From assembly GCA_016808115.1 (NCBI GenBank), contig JAEQBH010003871.1, forward strand, positions 186,001 to 250,000: a stretch of 64,000 nucleotides of DNA, given 5' to 3'. This document shows, one piece after another, positions 33,589-44,510 of this stretch. The position numbers and the translations under genes were made by a program. This DNA is from Tetrastigma voinierianum. Its lineage: Eukaryota > Streptophyta > Magnoliopsida > Vitales > Vitaceae. Each line of letters opens with the position of its first letter. Positions within the stretch are counted from its first letter, which is position 1. The notes beneath the pieces were generated by a model. The model was given only the letters and a program-made list of their open reading frames with translations. It did not search any database and was not told the DNA's origin.

Positions 33589-35163
33589 ACGCGACGCCCA
33601 AATCCGAGGGTCCGCTGACTACTGGTCATCCTATGAAAAACACCGCTAACGCCTAGCAGACCCGACATTTTCACGAAAATCGGGCAGAGTCCTCATTGTA
33701 CGAGTCACCCGGATACATAACCTATACATAACTCCGTCCCAACATCAATCACATGAGTAAAAACTACTCTTCGGGGGGCCTCAAACCAATACTCATCACA
33801 ATACATATATCCAACTATATAACCATAGAATTATTAATGATTTACTTATACAACACATATATTAAAATGAAAACATTATAATAAATGTATACATCATAAA
33901 CCCAAGCCACAACCCGCTCTCTTCTAAAAGCTGCCTCTATGATGAGCCGCCTCCTCGTGCGCCCCCGTGACCAAAATGATATCCTCGGATAAGGTGAGCT
34001 TAACGCTCAAAAGAGTGGAATCAATTAATTGGGCCATCTCCACCTAAGTGCATATGTTCACATAATTTAAATCACACAAACATGTCATGTAATTTCACAA
34101 TTCATTACACCAAAAAATGAGCTCACTCAAGCACTTCCTTATCAAACACGAGCAATCTCGAATTTTGAATTACTCAACCAAACATGGGCTGTATTTTATT
34201 TCACAAAATATTTGGTGAACACTATTCCTATGAACATGAAACTGGTTAACAAGGTTTCCTCGCAAATCACTAATCGTCGTCTTTCACTTTAGAACCCACC
34301 TCACGGCCATTTCCGGCCCCATACGCATCAACACATGAATTAATGCACAATTTATCACACAATGCACCCAAACAGTCCATATCCATTCACGGACTGTCCA
34401 AAAGGGGTGCCATAATTTTTTTCACTTCTGTCCCAAGTTTTGGGACCGATCAAACGACCACTCACGGCCTCAAACCAACCGAAACATCATAAAACACTTA
34501 AACAAAGTGTAAAACCAAGTAGGATAAAACCCCTACCTCACGGAGTTTGTCGAAACTCCTTAAAACTGGAGCCCACTCGTAGGCCTCACTACGTAGAGCG
34601 ACTTTCCTTCGGTCTCCGACGACTTCGACCGGTCCATCAATTAAGAAATCTAGAGAGAAGGCACACCTTCTCTCTCTAAATTCAAAAACCCCATAGCCAC
34701 TGCATCCTATTTTCTTCCTCTCCCACGTTAGCTTCCTTTTTTCCCATTTGTAGAGACGGCTAATTATTTGCTAATTTGTCCTATTATCATTTAAACTTTT
34801 CATTAATGACATCTATGTCCCTTCTTTCCCCAGTTTTGACACTGGCAGTCATTCCCACTTGGCCCATTTCATACTTACTCATGCCACATAAGTAACATTA
34901 GTATGATGCAAGAATTTCTCACATCACATGTCATTTACTTCAAGACCTAAAAAAAAAAAAAAAAACGCGATGTCTCGGTAAAAACGGCTTAACTTAACGT
35001 TTCTCAAATTCAACGAAATTCGACGTCTTAGCTAGATTTCACGAGACGATTCCAACGGTAAAATCCGTTTCATCATCCGAGATCTAGAGAATAAATTTCG
35101 GATTTTTGACCAAAATTACGATTTTGCCATTTTTCTAGAAATTGGAATTTCTCGGGTCTTACA
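33589..35163 (-). repeat. antisense solo LTR of the element A family inside element D
   Basis: On the minus strand it starts TGTAAGACCCGAGAAATT and runs like the LTR at 1393-3331 to an end near GGGCGTCGCGTA. It lacks an internal segment of about 440 bp that A has at roughly 2437-2880. No internal gypsy sequence accompanies it, so it is a solo LTR from recombination between two LTRs. A clean target duplication is not visible. Confidence 0.85.
34953..34969 (+). repeat. A-homopolymer in the solo LTR
   Basis: A run of A interrupts the part of the solo LTR near its minus-strand start. Confidence 0.5.
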
Positions 35164-36640
35164 AACAGTACATGGTATTCAATCTGGAGTCGTGTCAAAT
35201 GTACTCAGCCACAAGCCCAACGACATCGTGGGTAAAGGTTATGCTTCGCTGTGTTTGACTCTGAAAGAGGTCAAGTAGATGTGGAAAAGATTCCAGTAGT
35301 AAAGGAATTTCCTGATGTGTTTTCCGAGGAATTACCGGGAATACCACTTGAAATAGAAGAGATCTGTCTATTGAAGTTGTACATGGAACGACTCCAATTT
35401 CTAGGGCACCTGCAGCGTGGCTCAGTAGCTAAAGAGTTGAAGACTTAACTCCCCAGGAGTTATTGAATGAGGGTTCTCAGGTAGTGTTTAGCCTTGTGGT
35501 GCGCGGTTTATTTGTCAAAAAAGAAGTTGGCACTCTGGGATGTGCATTGATTATCGGCAAATAAACAAAGTGTGATGAAGAATAAATATCCGTTCAGAGA
35601 ATAGAAGATCTTTTAATAAGTTGAAATAGGCAGCGTCTTTTCAAAAGATAGACTGCGATGTCAGTTTCTCAGCGGGTGAAGATGCGTGTTAGAAAATAGC
35701 CTTTAGAACCAAATATAGTGTATGAGTTTTAGTAATGCCATTTGGGTTGACTAATGCCTATTGCATTCATGGACTTGAGTATTCCAACCTTATACGCGGA
35801 CCGGTTTGTAGTGGTATTCATTGATGAAATCGATGTATTCTAAAGATACCTGTGAAACATGAACAACATTTGAGGATAGTGTTACATATTCTGAGAGAGA
35901 AACAATTGTTTGCAAAGTTTAGAAAATGTGATTTTGAAGCAGGAAGTGCCATTCTTAGGCGTCATGTATTGCGAGAGGTATTAGGAGTTGACCCTGCAAA
36001 GATTGAAGCAGTTGTGAGTTGGAAACCGCGTTGAACTGTAACCGAGGGGAGGAATTTCTTGGGTTTAGGAGGATACTATCGATGGTTTGTAAAGGGATTT
36101 TCCGTCATAGCATATTCTCTTACAAAGTTTCTTGAAAGAAGGGAATTAAAGTTTGGTGGATGTAAATGTGATCAGTTTGGCGATTCTAAAAAATCAGTTG
36201 TTTGAATGTGGGTGGACTAGCACCAGGGTGAGACTTCTGCTTATGATGTAAAAATTGGTTTGGGATGTATTGTGTGATGCAAGATGGAAAAGTGGTGGCA
36301 TATGCCTCGAGATGGATTGAAACCATATGGCGGAAATTATTCCACACATATGATTTAGAGTTGGCGTGGTAGTGTTACAGCTTTGAAATATGAAGACACT
36401 ATTTGCTATGGTGAAAAATGTAGGATCTTTACATATGTAAGAGTCTTAAGTATGCATTAACTCCTGAATTGAACTTGAGAGGCAGTCAGCTAAGTTATTT
36501 ATGGACTATGATTGCATAATTGATTACCACCCGGGAAAGTTAATGTGGTGGTAGTGCTTTAAGTAGAAAATAATTTAAAGCTTGTCCACTGAATCAGTGT
36601 GATTGGAATTTGAATGCGATGGAGCCTTGTTGGCTTAGCG
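35164..36640 (+). pseudogene. reverse transcriptase / RNase H remnant of element D
   Basis: After the solo LTR, 35251-35448 holds VEKIPVVKEFPDVFSEELPG, the conserved linker before RT. RT pieces then follow: LGMCIDYRQINK (about 35540), SFQKIDCDVSF, VMPFGLTNA (about 35735), VVVFIDEIDVF (about 35807-35839) and VPFLGVMYC (about 35945). The FIDEIDVF stretch stands where the catalytic F.DD[IL]L.Y box belongs, so the second Asp is changed to Glu. RNase H pieces such as CVMQDGKVVAYASR (about 36270) follow. Frames change repeatedly. Confidence 0.8.
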
Positions 36641-36679
36641 GGGACATTCTACGATTTGAAATAATGATAAGATGCTCGG

Positions 36680-38040
36680 AGAGAATGATGTCAAGCTAAA
36701 GAAGTAGTACGATTAGTCGAAAGTAGACAGGCCCGACTATTTTATGAATTATGAAAATGGAGGTTTGCTTTATAGGCTGATTATGTGTCTGAATGTGGAG
36801 TTGAAAAAGAAGTTGTTACTAAGCCCTAATGCAGTATTTACCGCCATGCTGAGTATAAGATGTACTAGGATTTAGAAAGCAGTCCTATTGGTGGCAAGGG
36901 ATGAAAGGATGTGTGAGTATGTGTCTAAATATCGACTTGTTAACCAAATAAAATTTGAACATCAATGCTAGTCAGGTTTATTAAATCTCTTCAATTCCCC
37001 GATGGAAGTGACAAACACTATGGACTTTGTATATGGTTTCCCTGCCCCAGAAACATGATTCTGATTTGGGTAATTGTGAACATATGTTGATAAAGAGTCA
37101 CATTCACTTCTACAATCCCGACTTGAATATTCCATGGATCAGTTGTGGGCTGTATGTGAATGAAATTGTTAGGTTACATGGTATTCCGATATCTATAGCG
37201 TCTGACCGCGATCCACGGTTTACGTCAAGGTTTTGGAAGGAATTACAGTCAGCCTTGGGTACTAGTCTGAATTTTAGTACAACTTTCCATCCACAAATAG
37301 ATGGACAGTTAGAGAGAGTGATTTAAGTGTTAGAAGACATGCTTCGGGGTTGTGCACTAGATTTTTTTGGAAGTTAGGATAAGTATATTCCTCTTAACAA
37401 CACTTATCAATCCAGTATTTGTATGGCCCCCTATGATGCTTTGTATGATGAGTGAGAGCTCTGTATCTTATTGGACTGAAATTGACGACATCAGGTTGTG
37501 GTCACGATATAGTGAAAGAAAAGCGAGAAGAAATTTCACGATATTCAGCAAAGGTTAAAGGCTGCTAGTGATCAACAAAAAATCATATGCCGATTTGAAG
37601 AGGAAAGATATTGAATATGAAGTTGGAGATAAAGTATTTTTGAAAGTATCACCGTGGAGGAAGATTCTAAGGTTTGGCAGAGGAAGGCTGGTCAAGGGTC
37701 ATTGCAGGCGCATGATCAGAAAGAATTGTCCATTGTATAGGTTGGCACTCCTCTGGAGTTGTGACTTACATGATGTTTTCACATGTCCATGTTGAGGAAA
37801 TCTGAGATAAGGCGAATTACATATCCTGCTGTCTGTGAGTGCAAGTCACAAATAAGTTTCTCTATGATGAAGAGCGAAAGCTATATTAGCTTGAGAGTGA
37901 AACAATTACGGAATAAGCAAAATAAGATTGGTAAATGCTGGTGATACCATGTTCAGGGAGAGCTACTTAGGAACTAAAAGCAATTATGAGGGCCTGATCA
38001 CCATAACTATTATTCGAGTAATAATTTAGAGGATGAAATT
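36680..38040 (+). pseudogene. integrase remnant of element D
   Basis: Core pieces are 37150-37326 with YVNEIVRLHGIPISIASDRD, PRFTSRFWKELQSALGTSLN and HPQIDGQLERVI. These supply the second catalytic Asp (SDRDPRF) and the final Glu of the D,D(35)E core. The end of the core follows at about 37395. A C-terminal module follows with YADLKRKDIEYEVGDKVFLK (37583-37642) and the equivalents of GP(Y/F) and chromo-like tail. It ends with NLEDEILLRG before the purine tract. Stops and shifts make it inactive. The first catalytic Asp region (about 36950) is poorly readable. Confidence 0.8.
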
Positions 38041-38045
38041 CTTTT

Positions 38046-38056
38046 AAGGGGGAGAA
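38046..38056 (+). other. polypurine tract of element D
   Basis: AAGGGGGAGAA lies five bases before the 3' LTR start, the normal position. Confidence 0.85.
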
Positions 38057-38061
38057 TTATA

Positions 38062-39994
38062 TGCAAAAATATATACTATAATCGTTTTATAACAATTTAG
38101 GGTATAATATATGTTAAATTTGAATTTTTTGGAATTTATCTTGTTAAGTGTGAAAATGATGATAACAACAGTACAATTAAATGAAAGATAAAAAGATGAA
38201 ACTATCAAAATAGGACCCAAGATTTAATAAAGTATATGTACCATAGAATAATGAGATAATTTGAAGTGATGAAAGAGAGAGATGAGAGGGCTTTGACAAC
38301 AAAAAATGCAGACGAACTAAAAGTAAGGCGAACAAGGTCTTAGACCAAAATTAGGGATAAGACCAAAATGGTCTATTGAATGAGCATTTGATCATGTGGA
38401 GAAAAGAGAAAGAGTGAGAGAGAGACATAATTGTTGAAGGGAGAAACCATCTTTGGGTTTTATTTGTTCAAGCAAAGAGAAGGAAGAAAAGAGAGGAGGG
38501 AAAGCAAGTTTGAAGAAAAGATTAAGGTTAGGAACTCATCCTCACTTCTTTGAGCATTTATTTTGGGTTTCATCAAACCCTAACTTGTATAAGTGTGATT
38601 TTCATCATTTTTAGTTGATTTGGATTGTTTTGAAGTTGTTTGATTAGTTGTGGTCTCGATTGAGGATGTTTTGTATAAAAGGAAATGTTGGGGTTTAGGG
38701 AGATCATAGTCAAAATTTTCCAAAATCCACATTTTTTCTTGAGTATCAACTACTTCTGGAATTAATTGATCAATTACAGGTAAGTAGACGTCAGGGAGAA
38801 CAATGTCTTGAAATAAGTGTATTAAATTTGGACCCCATTGGACGGTCGTCAAAGTGAAGCCTATTTTGAGCGATCATACGTCTGATTTGGTGTTTTGGTA
38901 CAGTTTTGCGTATTTAGGCCATGAGTTGAGTTTCACTCATCGAATCAGTGATTCTGCCATTCACGAACATTATCTTCTAGAAGAACAAATCTCCTTGAAA
39001 TAAGTGTATTCAAATTTAGACCCCATTAAACCCAGAAAATTCGTCAAAGTGAAACCCTGTTTTTGGGCAGTTTCTAATACAATTTTGGTGTTTTGGTACA
39101 GTTTTAGGTATTTAGGCCATAAGTTGAGTTTCACTCATCCAAATTAAGTGATTAAATTTTTTGGGTAAACTAGACTTCTAGGAGAACAAATCTCCTTTAA
39201 ATAAGTGTATTCAAATTTGGACCCCATCGGACCCAGAAAAATTGTCAAAGTGAAACCCTGTTTTTCGAACTGGGTTTCGATACGATTTTGGTGTTTAATT
39301 TTAATTTGGGTATTTAGGCAAAAAGTTGAGTTTATTATCCCAGAAATCCAGTGGTCAATTTACGGGTAAAAATTAAATTAGGAGAACAAATCTCTATAAA
39401 ATAAGTATATTTAAATTTAGACGCCATTGGATCTAGAAAATTTGTTAAAGTGAAGCGCTGTTTGTAGAAAATCTTTCGGTGTAAAGTATTTGAAGTAAAT
39501 AAATAAAAGAAGGGTTGATATATGAAATATGAAAATGATACGAAAAATGCATATGATATGTAAAAGAAATATGTGTTTATAAGCTATTGTATATGTATAC
39601 TGAAATTAAGGATCACTGTAAGTGGTCATATATGTTATATGTTTCTAAGGTATAAGGCAGCACGGGTGTTTCATGTATAGGTATTCAGAGACATTCCATT
39701 CATGCTAGGGCCCGACCATGACAATAGAAGCCCACCTAAATAGGTTTTGGATTTGTTTTTTTGTATATGTAAATGTGAGTTTTGTAATAGTGAAATTGTA
39801 TAAGAACAAGTAAATGAGACTAGGATATAATGCAATATTATGAACACCACTACGGTGGTTGTTTATATGTATATGTTATAAGTTTTATTTCTTTATGAAA
39901 ATATATAAATTGGGCCTGATAGCAGAAAAAGCAGGTTAAGGGAGTCCTAGTCCCATACACTCTTAGCTGGCGGGTGGGGGTGTGTGGCCCTCTC
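38062..39994 (+). repeat. 3' LTR of element D
   Basis: It pairs with 30432-32029 but is about 335 bp longer, because the internal tandem repeat has four units rather than two. It ends immediately before the GAACA duplication. Confidence 0.9.
38747..39480 (+). repeat. tandem repeat in the 3' LTR of D, about four units of ~190-200 bp
   Basis: Unit starts are near 38747, 38934, 39132 and 39334. Each has the AGGAGAACAAATCTCC-type word, TTTGGTGTTTTGGTAC and GGTATTTAGGC in order, with the first and last diverged. Confidence 0.85.
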
Positions 39995-39999
39995 GAACA

Positions 40000-40605
40000 G
40001 CAGTGCATCGAATATCAGAATTTCGATAGATAAAGGTTTATTACGGAAAGGATCTGATCTGGTGTCTAATTGAAGGCGATGAAGGCATCCGATTACTCAA
40101 AAAGCAAGCTGTGGAAACAACATCAACCTAGAAATGCTTAGGCACATGCACTGAAATAATAGAGCTTTGGCAGTTTCAAGGAGGTGTCTATTCTTCCTCT
40201 TAGCAACTCCATTATGAGCAGGAGTGTCAACATAAGAAGTCTGATGAAGGATGCCATGTTGAAGCATGAAGGATTGAAATTGTTCTGAAACATATTCTTT
40301 TGCATTATCACTTCTCAGATTTTGAACATAAACATGAAGTGAGTATGAATCGAAAGCCTGAGCGGAAATGAGAAAGCGACTCAAAGCGGTTTCATTAAAT
40401 ATAACCAAGTGGTTAGTGAATCATCAACAAAGTGACAAAGTATGAAACTAGGTTGAGGACACAAATGGGCATGGATCACACATGCGAATGGACTAGCCAA
40501 AAGGAACTGGCTCGTTTTGTGACTCTTAGGGTATAACTAAGGTGATGATGTTTTACAAATTGACAAGACTCACAATCTAAGGTTAGTAAACTTGAAAACT
40601 GAGGA
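40000..40605 (-). pseudogene. integrase remnant of copia element B
   Basis: The minus strand reads, from 40600, HPQFSSLLTLDCESCQFVKH, the end of the pre-integrase domain with its CX2C zinc ligands. After a gap, 40408-40097 gives YVQNLRSDNAKEYVSEQF, QHGILHQTSYVDTPAHNGVA and KRKNRHLLETAKALL. These contain the second Asp (RSDN) and the final Glu position, which is Lys here (AKRKNRH for AERKNRH) in the D,D(35)E core. The beginning of the core between 40470 and 40408 is poorly preserved. The segment ends at the insertion site of element D. Confidence 0.8.
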
Positions 40606-42004
40606 TGCTTCGTACTTATTCGTATGCTGAATTCTATTCCCAGCGTAAGAATTAGTTTATCTAACGCTATATCTGACAGAATCCACGAGGTCATCTCACA
40701 GGGAGTGGTCTAAATACGCCAGATCCGTGGGAGCTATTCTCCCGCAAAAGTGTAATTTAAAAGGGAATTATGGGGTTGTGTTGTTTGATTGAATGATTGA
40801 TTGCTTTGAATATTTTAAAATAGAAAGATGATTGCTAGTTTTAGGTTCCACTCTTCACAGTCACGTAACTCCCACCTCTTATTTTACAAATTCATCTAGG
40901 GCCCATTGATAAATGGTCTTTGATGGAAGATTTATCCTTAAATGCTCTTTTGAAAAGAAAGATGATTGAATGATGTTAGTCACTTATTCCCAATTATTCA
41001 GTCTCTTAGCTTGCATTTGTAGCTCGCACAACGTGTCTTAGAATGTCTCGTTCACACACGCGTTGTCAGAGGATCTTAACTAAGGTTTTTAATAATGTTT
41101 TCAAGCAACTAATCACCACAATCCATTGAGGTTCGAGAGGAATCGGGAATTCTGTGATCATGGTGAGTTTCACCATGGAATCCCGGCAAAGTTTAGAACT
41201 CCATGGAGCGATATGGGACGATCATAATTGAGCGAATTTATTCATAAAAGCGGCACTTTGAAAATTAGAATTCAGTTGCAAAACCACAAAATGAAAAATA
41301 TGAAATGCTGGGATTGAAAGCGAAATGTCTTCTACTGAAAGATTGTGTACTTGAATCTAAAATCTCCAAAGAATAAAGTCTTGATGCGGATCTATAAAAC
41401 TTCAACTGAAACTATGGGGAGAGAATTTTTCTCCTATGAAAACCTAATCACTCCCAAATCAAAAGCTGCCTTCTCCTTGTATCCCACTAAGCTTTTATAC
41501 CCTCTCGATGTGATCTCGCATTAAAGGTTGATTGACAAGTGTGCCCATGATTTGGGATCGAATTCCCTGACGGTGCGTAGTTCTCACACGGGTGTACCGC
41601 GATACATGTTAGTGGTGTGCAGAATTTGCCTGGCCCTCTTGTCACTTTTTGCACAGATTGTAAATTTGCATGTTGAAGGTGTCTGCCGTCTGCGGTTGCG
41701 CCCTCTTGCCACTTTACCTTTCGGGTGTGGGGTACGTTGAGGTGTGCCGTTACCTCTGCCCTGCAGTCTTTTCGGCGTTGTTGCGATTCAGAAACTTCCT
41801 GTCGTTTGCCAACCTCCTCAATGATCCATATTTGCTTCCCGGACATAAATCATTGTACAATTATGCATTAAATCTGAAAGACCTGAACAAGTCCAAGAAA
41901 AACAAAAGCAATTAAAAGTACCTATCCTCATGCAAAATGTGGGCAAAGTGTGACTGGAATGTGCTAAATTCTGCTATAATTACTGCTCAATTATGTATTC
42001 ATCA
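40606..42004 (-). repeat. solo LTR (1.4 kb) inserted in copia element B
   Basis: TG...CA ends are flanked by an exact duplication GAGGA (40601-40605 and 42005-42009). It splits the pre-integrase coding region of B cleanly. The minus strand carries TATAAAAGC (41492-41500), so that is the likely transcription direction. The wording CTCACAGGGAGTGG near its left end recalls Tat-type LTRs, but the family is not certain. Confidence 0.8.
41491..41500 (-). promoter_or_regulatory. TATA-box-like motif in the solo LTR
   Basis: The minus strand reads GTATAAAAGC near the middle of the LTR, an expected position for a U3 promoter. Confidence 0.4.
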
Positions 42005-42009
42005 GAGGA

Positions 42010-43434
42010 CATAAATGGAAGCGAAAGATGACCCAACCGGCAATGTGTCTCCAATGGTGTAGTGACTCTAGAATAAGTAATAGGTCTTGGGACTGTAGGA
42101 TCAAGGATGTATAAACCCCGGACTCTGACCTCTACCAATACTGCGCCGTCTAAGATCTAAAAGGGCAAAATAAGAAGAATGAAATATAACACTTAAGTGC
42201 TCGAGTTAACTTGTTAACTTGCTAACATGCATCAAATTAAAAGAGAAAATTGATAAACTCAAGACTGATGTCAAAGGAATAGATGGAGTGGGCACAATTG
42301 TGCCTGACCTAAGAACACATGAATGTGATTCATCTGCCAGAGTAACAGTGTGAAGGTTGTGATTGAAAGGTAGAGAAAAGACTAGAGTTACCTATCATGT
42401 GATATGTGGCTCCATAGTCAGTGACCCATTCAGAAGATGAAGAAGATACAAGACATTTATTCGGGTTACCTGACTTAGCAATAGCGATGTCGGGTAGATG
42501 GAGATCTGATGGAGTCTTGTCTGATTGGAACTGGCTAATTCCACGGTGAGAAATGACGGCGTCGGATGCATAATAGTAAGCTATGAGCATATTGAAATTT
42601 CTGATTTCGATTATGTCGTTTCTTACAATCTTGTATCACATGGCCAGGCTTATGGCAGCAATAATAAACAACACCTCCAGAACCAGGCCCTCTAGTGTTA
42701 TCGCTTGGACCACTGTTTCTATTTTGTTGCCTCTACAACTCATTATTATCATTGAGATACTTCTTTATGCAGGCGGGAATCTGAGGGGTGGTGAAGAGGA
42801 TGATACCCAGTCTGAAAGTCACACTAAAGTCTCTAAGAGATGATATCTCGAGTGCCAGACGGAATGGGCCTTAGAATCCTTCTCAAAGGAAGAGCGGTAA
42901 GAAATCCATAGCTGCCATATGTTCTCGTTGACTTTGCTGAACTTGGACATCTGAGACTAAGGCATCTTTTTGTCGCTCTTCATGTATCTTTTTTGTAGGC
43001 CATAAAAAATTATGTGAGTGATTGAACCTGTTTCTCTGATTGATAGAATGCTTTACACATCAGCATGCTAGAAGCATTAAAAACAAAGGCTTATGATGAA
43101 ATAATTCGTGCTGGCACAATTCACATTGATTAACAAGGCTCGGTACCTTCTTGCCGATAAGTGCAGTTTGGATGAACAGATGAGCATCCTCCTCCATCCA
43201 TTGTTTTTTCGAATCATCGGCTGGCGGATCCTTAATGAGGTGACTTCCCATACATATGCTCCTGACGTAAATTCGAATTGTTTTGCTCCATTCCAAATAG
43301 TTGGGATCAGTCAGTTTGTCTTTCGTGATTTTGGACATCATCGGGACCACTTTGGGCTTTGGTGCCAGTTTCTTCTCATCTGAATCACTCATTATGATAC
43401 CATAAGAAGAGTAGAGAGCACTCTCAGAACTCAT
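42010..43434 (-). pseudogene. gag - zinc knuckle - protease remnant of copia element B
   Basis: An ATG at 43434 starts gag. In that frame are KLTDPNYLEWSKTIRIYV and an IQTALIGKKVPSLV piece, typical of copia gag (43434-43060). The zinc knuckle at about 42668-42624 reads YYCCHKPGHVIQDC, in which the first Cys of CX2CX4HX4C is Tyr. The protease segment 42590-42330 has WVTDYGATYHMIGNSSLFST, with Tyr in place of Ser in the D-S-G-A active site. Later pieces to 42010 (SGTIVPTPSIPLTSVLSL) lead into the pre-integrase domain, cut by the solo LTR. Frameshifts separate the pieces. Confidence 0.8.
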
Positions 43435-43679
43435 ATTTTGGAAAAATAAAGCAGAAACCCTAGAAAAAGGGGGTTGTCGGACACAAAAAGCACTAAAACT
43501 ACTAGATCAAGAGCAACGAAACCATGATGCAGGCCTATCGGTGACGGGACGACCTCGGAGGAGCACAGGTCGGAGCGATTGCCACGCCGCCCACTGACGC
43601 ATTATTGGCTTGCCCTGAAAAGCTTGCGGTAGCGTGAGCTTCCAGTGCTTAGATCCGACCCTTGCCGGTTTTGTAATAT

Positions 43680-44225
43680 GGATAAAAATACAGCGATCTC
43701 TGTGATATATTATGTAGTCAATCGATACGATATACAGCATCGATAATCGATTGACAAAAATATCGGCAAAAATCGGCAATATCGTAGGTTATCGATATAT
43801 GATTTGAGACGTATATTACCAATTTTTGAGAAAAATTTCAAAAAAAAAAAAACAATATTTGAGGTGGGGTCTCGTTATGAAACGAATAGGAGATGAAGAG
43901 ATGTGAGAGAGAAAATGAAAAGTCTTTTCTTAATAATTAATATAACTTATTGTATGTTCCTTAACCTGTTACCTAATTAATTATTTGTAGAAAAGAGGAG
44001 AAGATCAAAAGACAGTTGGAATTAATATGTCTTCCTTAATAATTGTTATCATTAATTATTGCAAAAAATTGGAGAAGACTAAGAGGGTAGGAGAGAAAAT
44101 GAAATGTCTTCATTTCATATACCTTCAAACTAATTTTGATATATAAATTGAATATATCTTTAACTTTTGAATAATTTATAAACACCGATATATCTCCGAT
44201 ATATCAGTAAAATCAATCTGATATA
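43680..44225. repeat. AT-rich insertion with ATCGAT/GATATATC palindromes
   Basis: Dense self-complementary words (AATCGATACGATATAC, CGATAATCGATTG, CCGATATATCTCCGATATATC) lie at both ends of an AT-rich stretch that separates primer site and gag of element B. It looks like a non-autonomous insertion, but no clean terminal repeat or target duplication was found. Confidence 0.35.
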
Positions 44226-44420
44226 TCCAGCCAAGCCGCTATTTTACTATGCTTGTTTCTGCGACTGGCTCATCGATTGCCAGGTGAACTCTCCTATGTC
44301 GGCGGTGAGACTCCACACTCCCTCTAGGTGGGTGTTTCAAAAGTCACCCCCTCCAACAGCCATAGATTGTCGAAAAATCCTCCAAAAATTCTCTAAAAAA
44401 TTCTTAAACTTGAACCCTAA

Positions 44421-44432
44421 GCTTTGATACCA
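44421..44432 (-). other. primer binding site of element B (tRNA-Met type)
   Basis: The minus strand reads TGGTATCAAAGC, directly abutting the 73-bp repeat. One base differs from the common TGGTATCAGAGC. Confidence 0.85.
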
Positions 44433-44505
44433 TGTTAATGACCAACTTTCCTAAAAGGCTCAAGCTTGTAGGATTTGAGTTTAATATGAATATCATGCTT
44501 CAACA
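44433..44505 (-). repeat. 5' terminal repeat (73 bp) of element B
   Basis: It is the partner of 28484-28556, with the same TGTTGAAGCATGATATTC minus-strand start and AACA end. Confidence 0.8.
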
Positions 44506-44510
44506 CTCAC

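Larger units (their letters stand above)
30432..39994 (+). mobile_element. Ty3/gypsy LTR retrotransposon (element D), complete but decayed
   Basis: LTRs at 30432-32029 and 38062-39994 flank a PBS, gag, protease, RT, RNase H and integrase in Ty3/gypsy order. The exact duplication GAACA (30427-30431 and 39995-39999) lies directly outside. The tRNA-Met primer site and AAGGGGGAGAA polypurine tract are well preserved. It interrupts copia element B within the region after its integrase, and it is itself interrupted by an antisense solo LTR (33589-35163). Confidence 0.9.
28484..44505 (-). mobile_element. Ty1/copia-like element B with 73-bp terminal repeats, carrying two nested insertions
   Basis: Two 73-bp direct repeats (28484-28556 and 44433-44505), both TGTTAA...TTCAACA, are flanked by an exact 5-bp duplication CTCAC (28479-28483 and 44506-44510). 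On the minus strand the right repeat is followed at once by the primer site TGGTATCAAAGC, and the left one is preceded by GTGAGGGAGGG. Inside, in order, are copia gag, zinc knuckle, protease, pre-integrase, integrase, RT and RNase H remnants, interrupted by a solo LTR (40606-42004) and by gypsy element D (30432-39994). Such short terminal repeats are unusual for copia and more like TRIM elements. Confidence 0.8.

Noticed and set aside
41528..41915. Open frames on the plus strand within the solo LTR
   Set aside because: They lie entirely within a TG..CA solo LTR flanked by GAGGA and have no protein similarity that I recognise.
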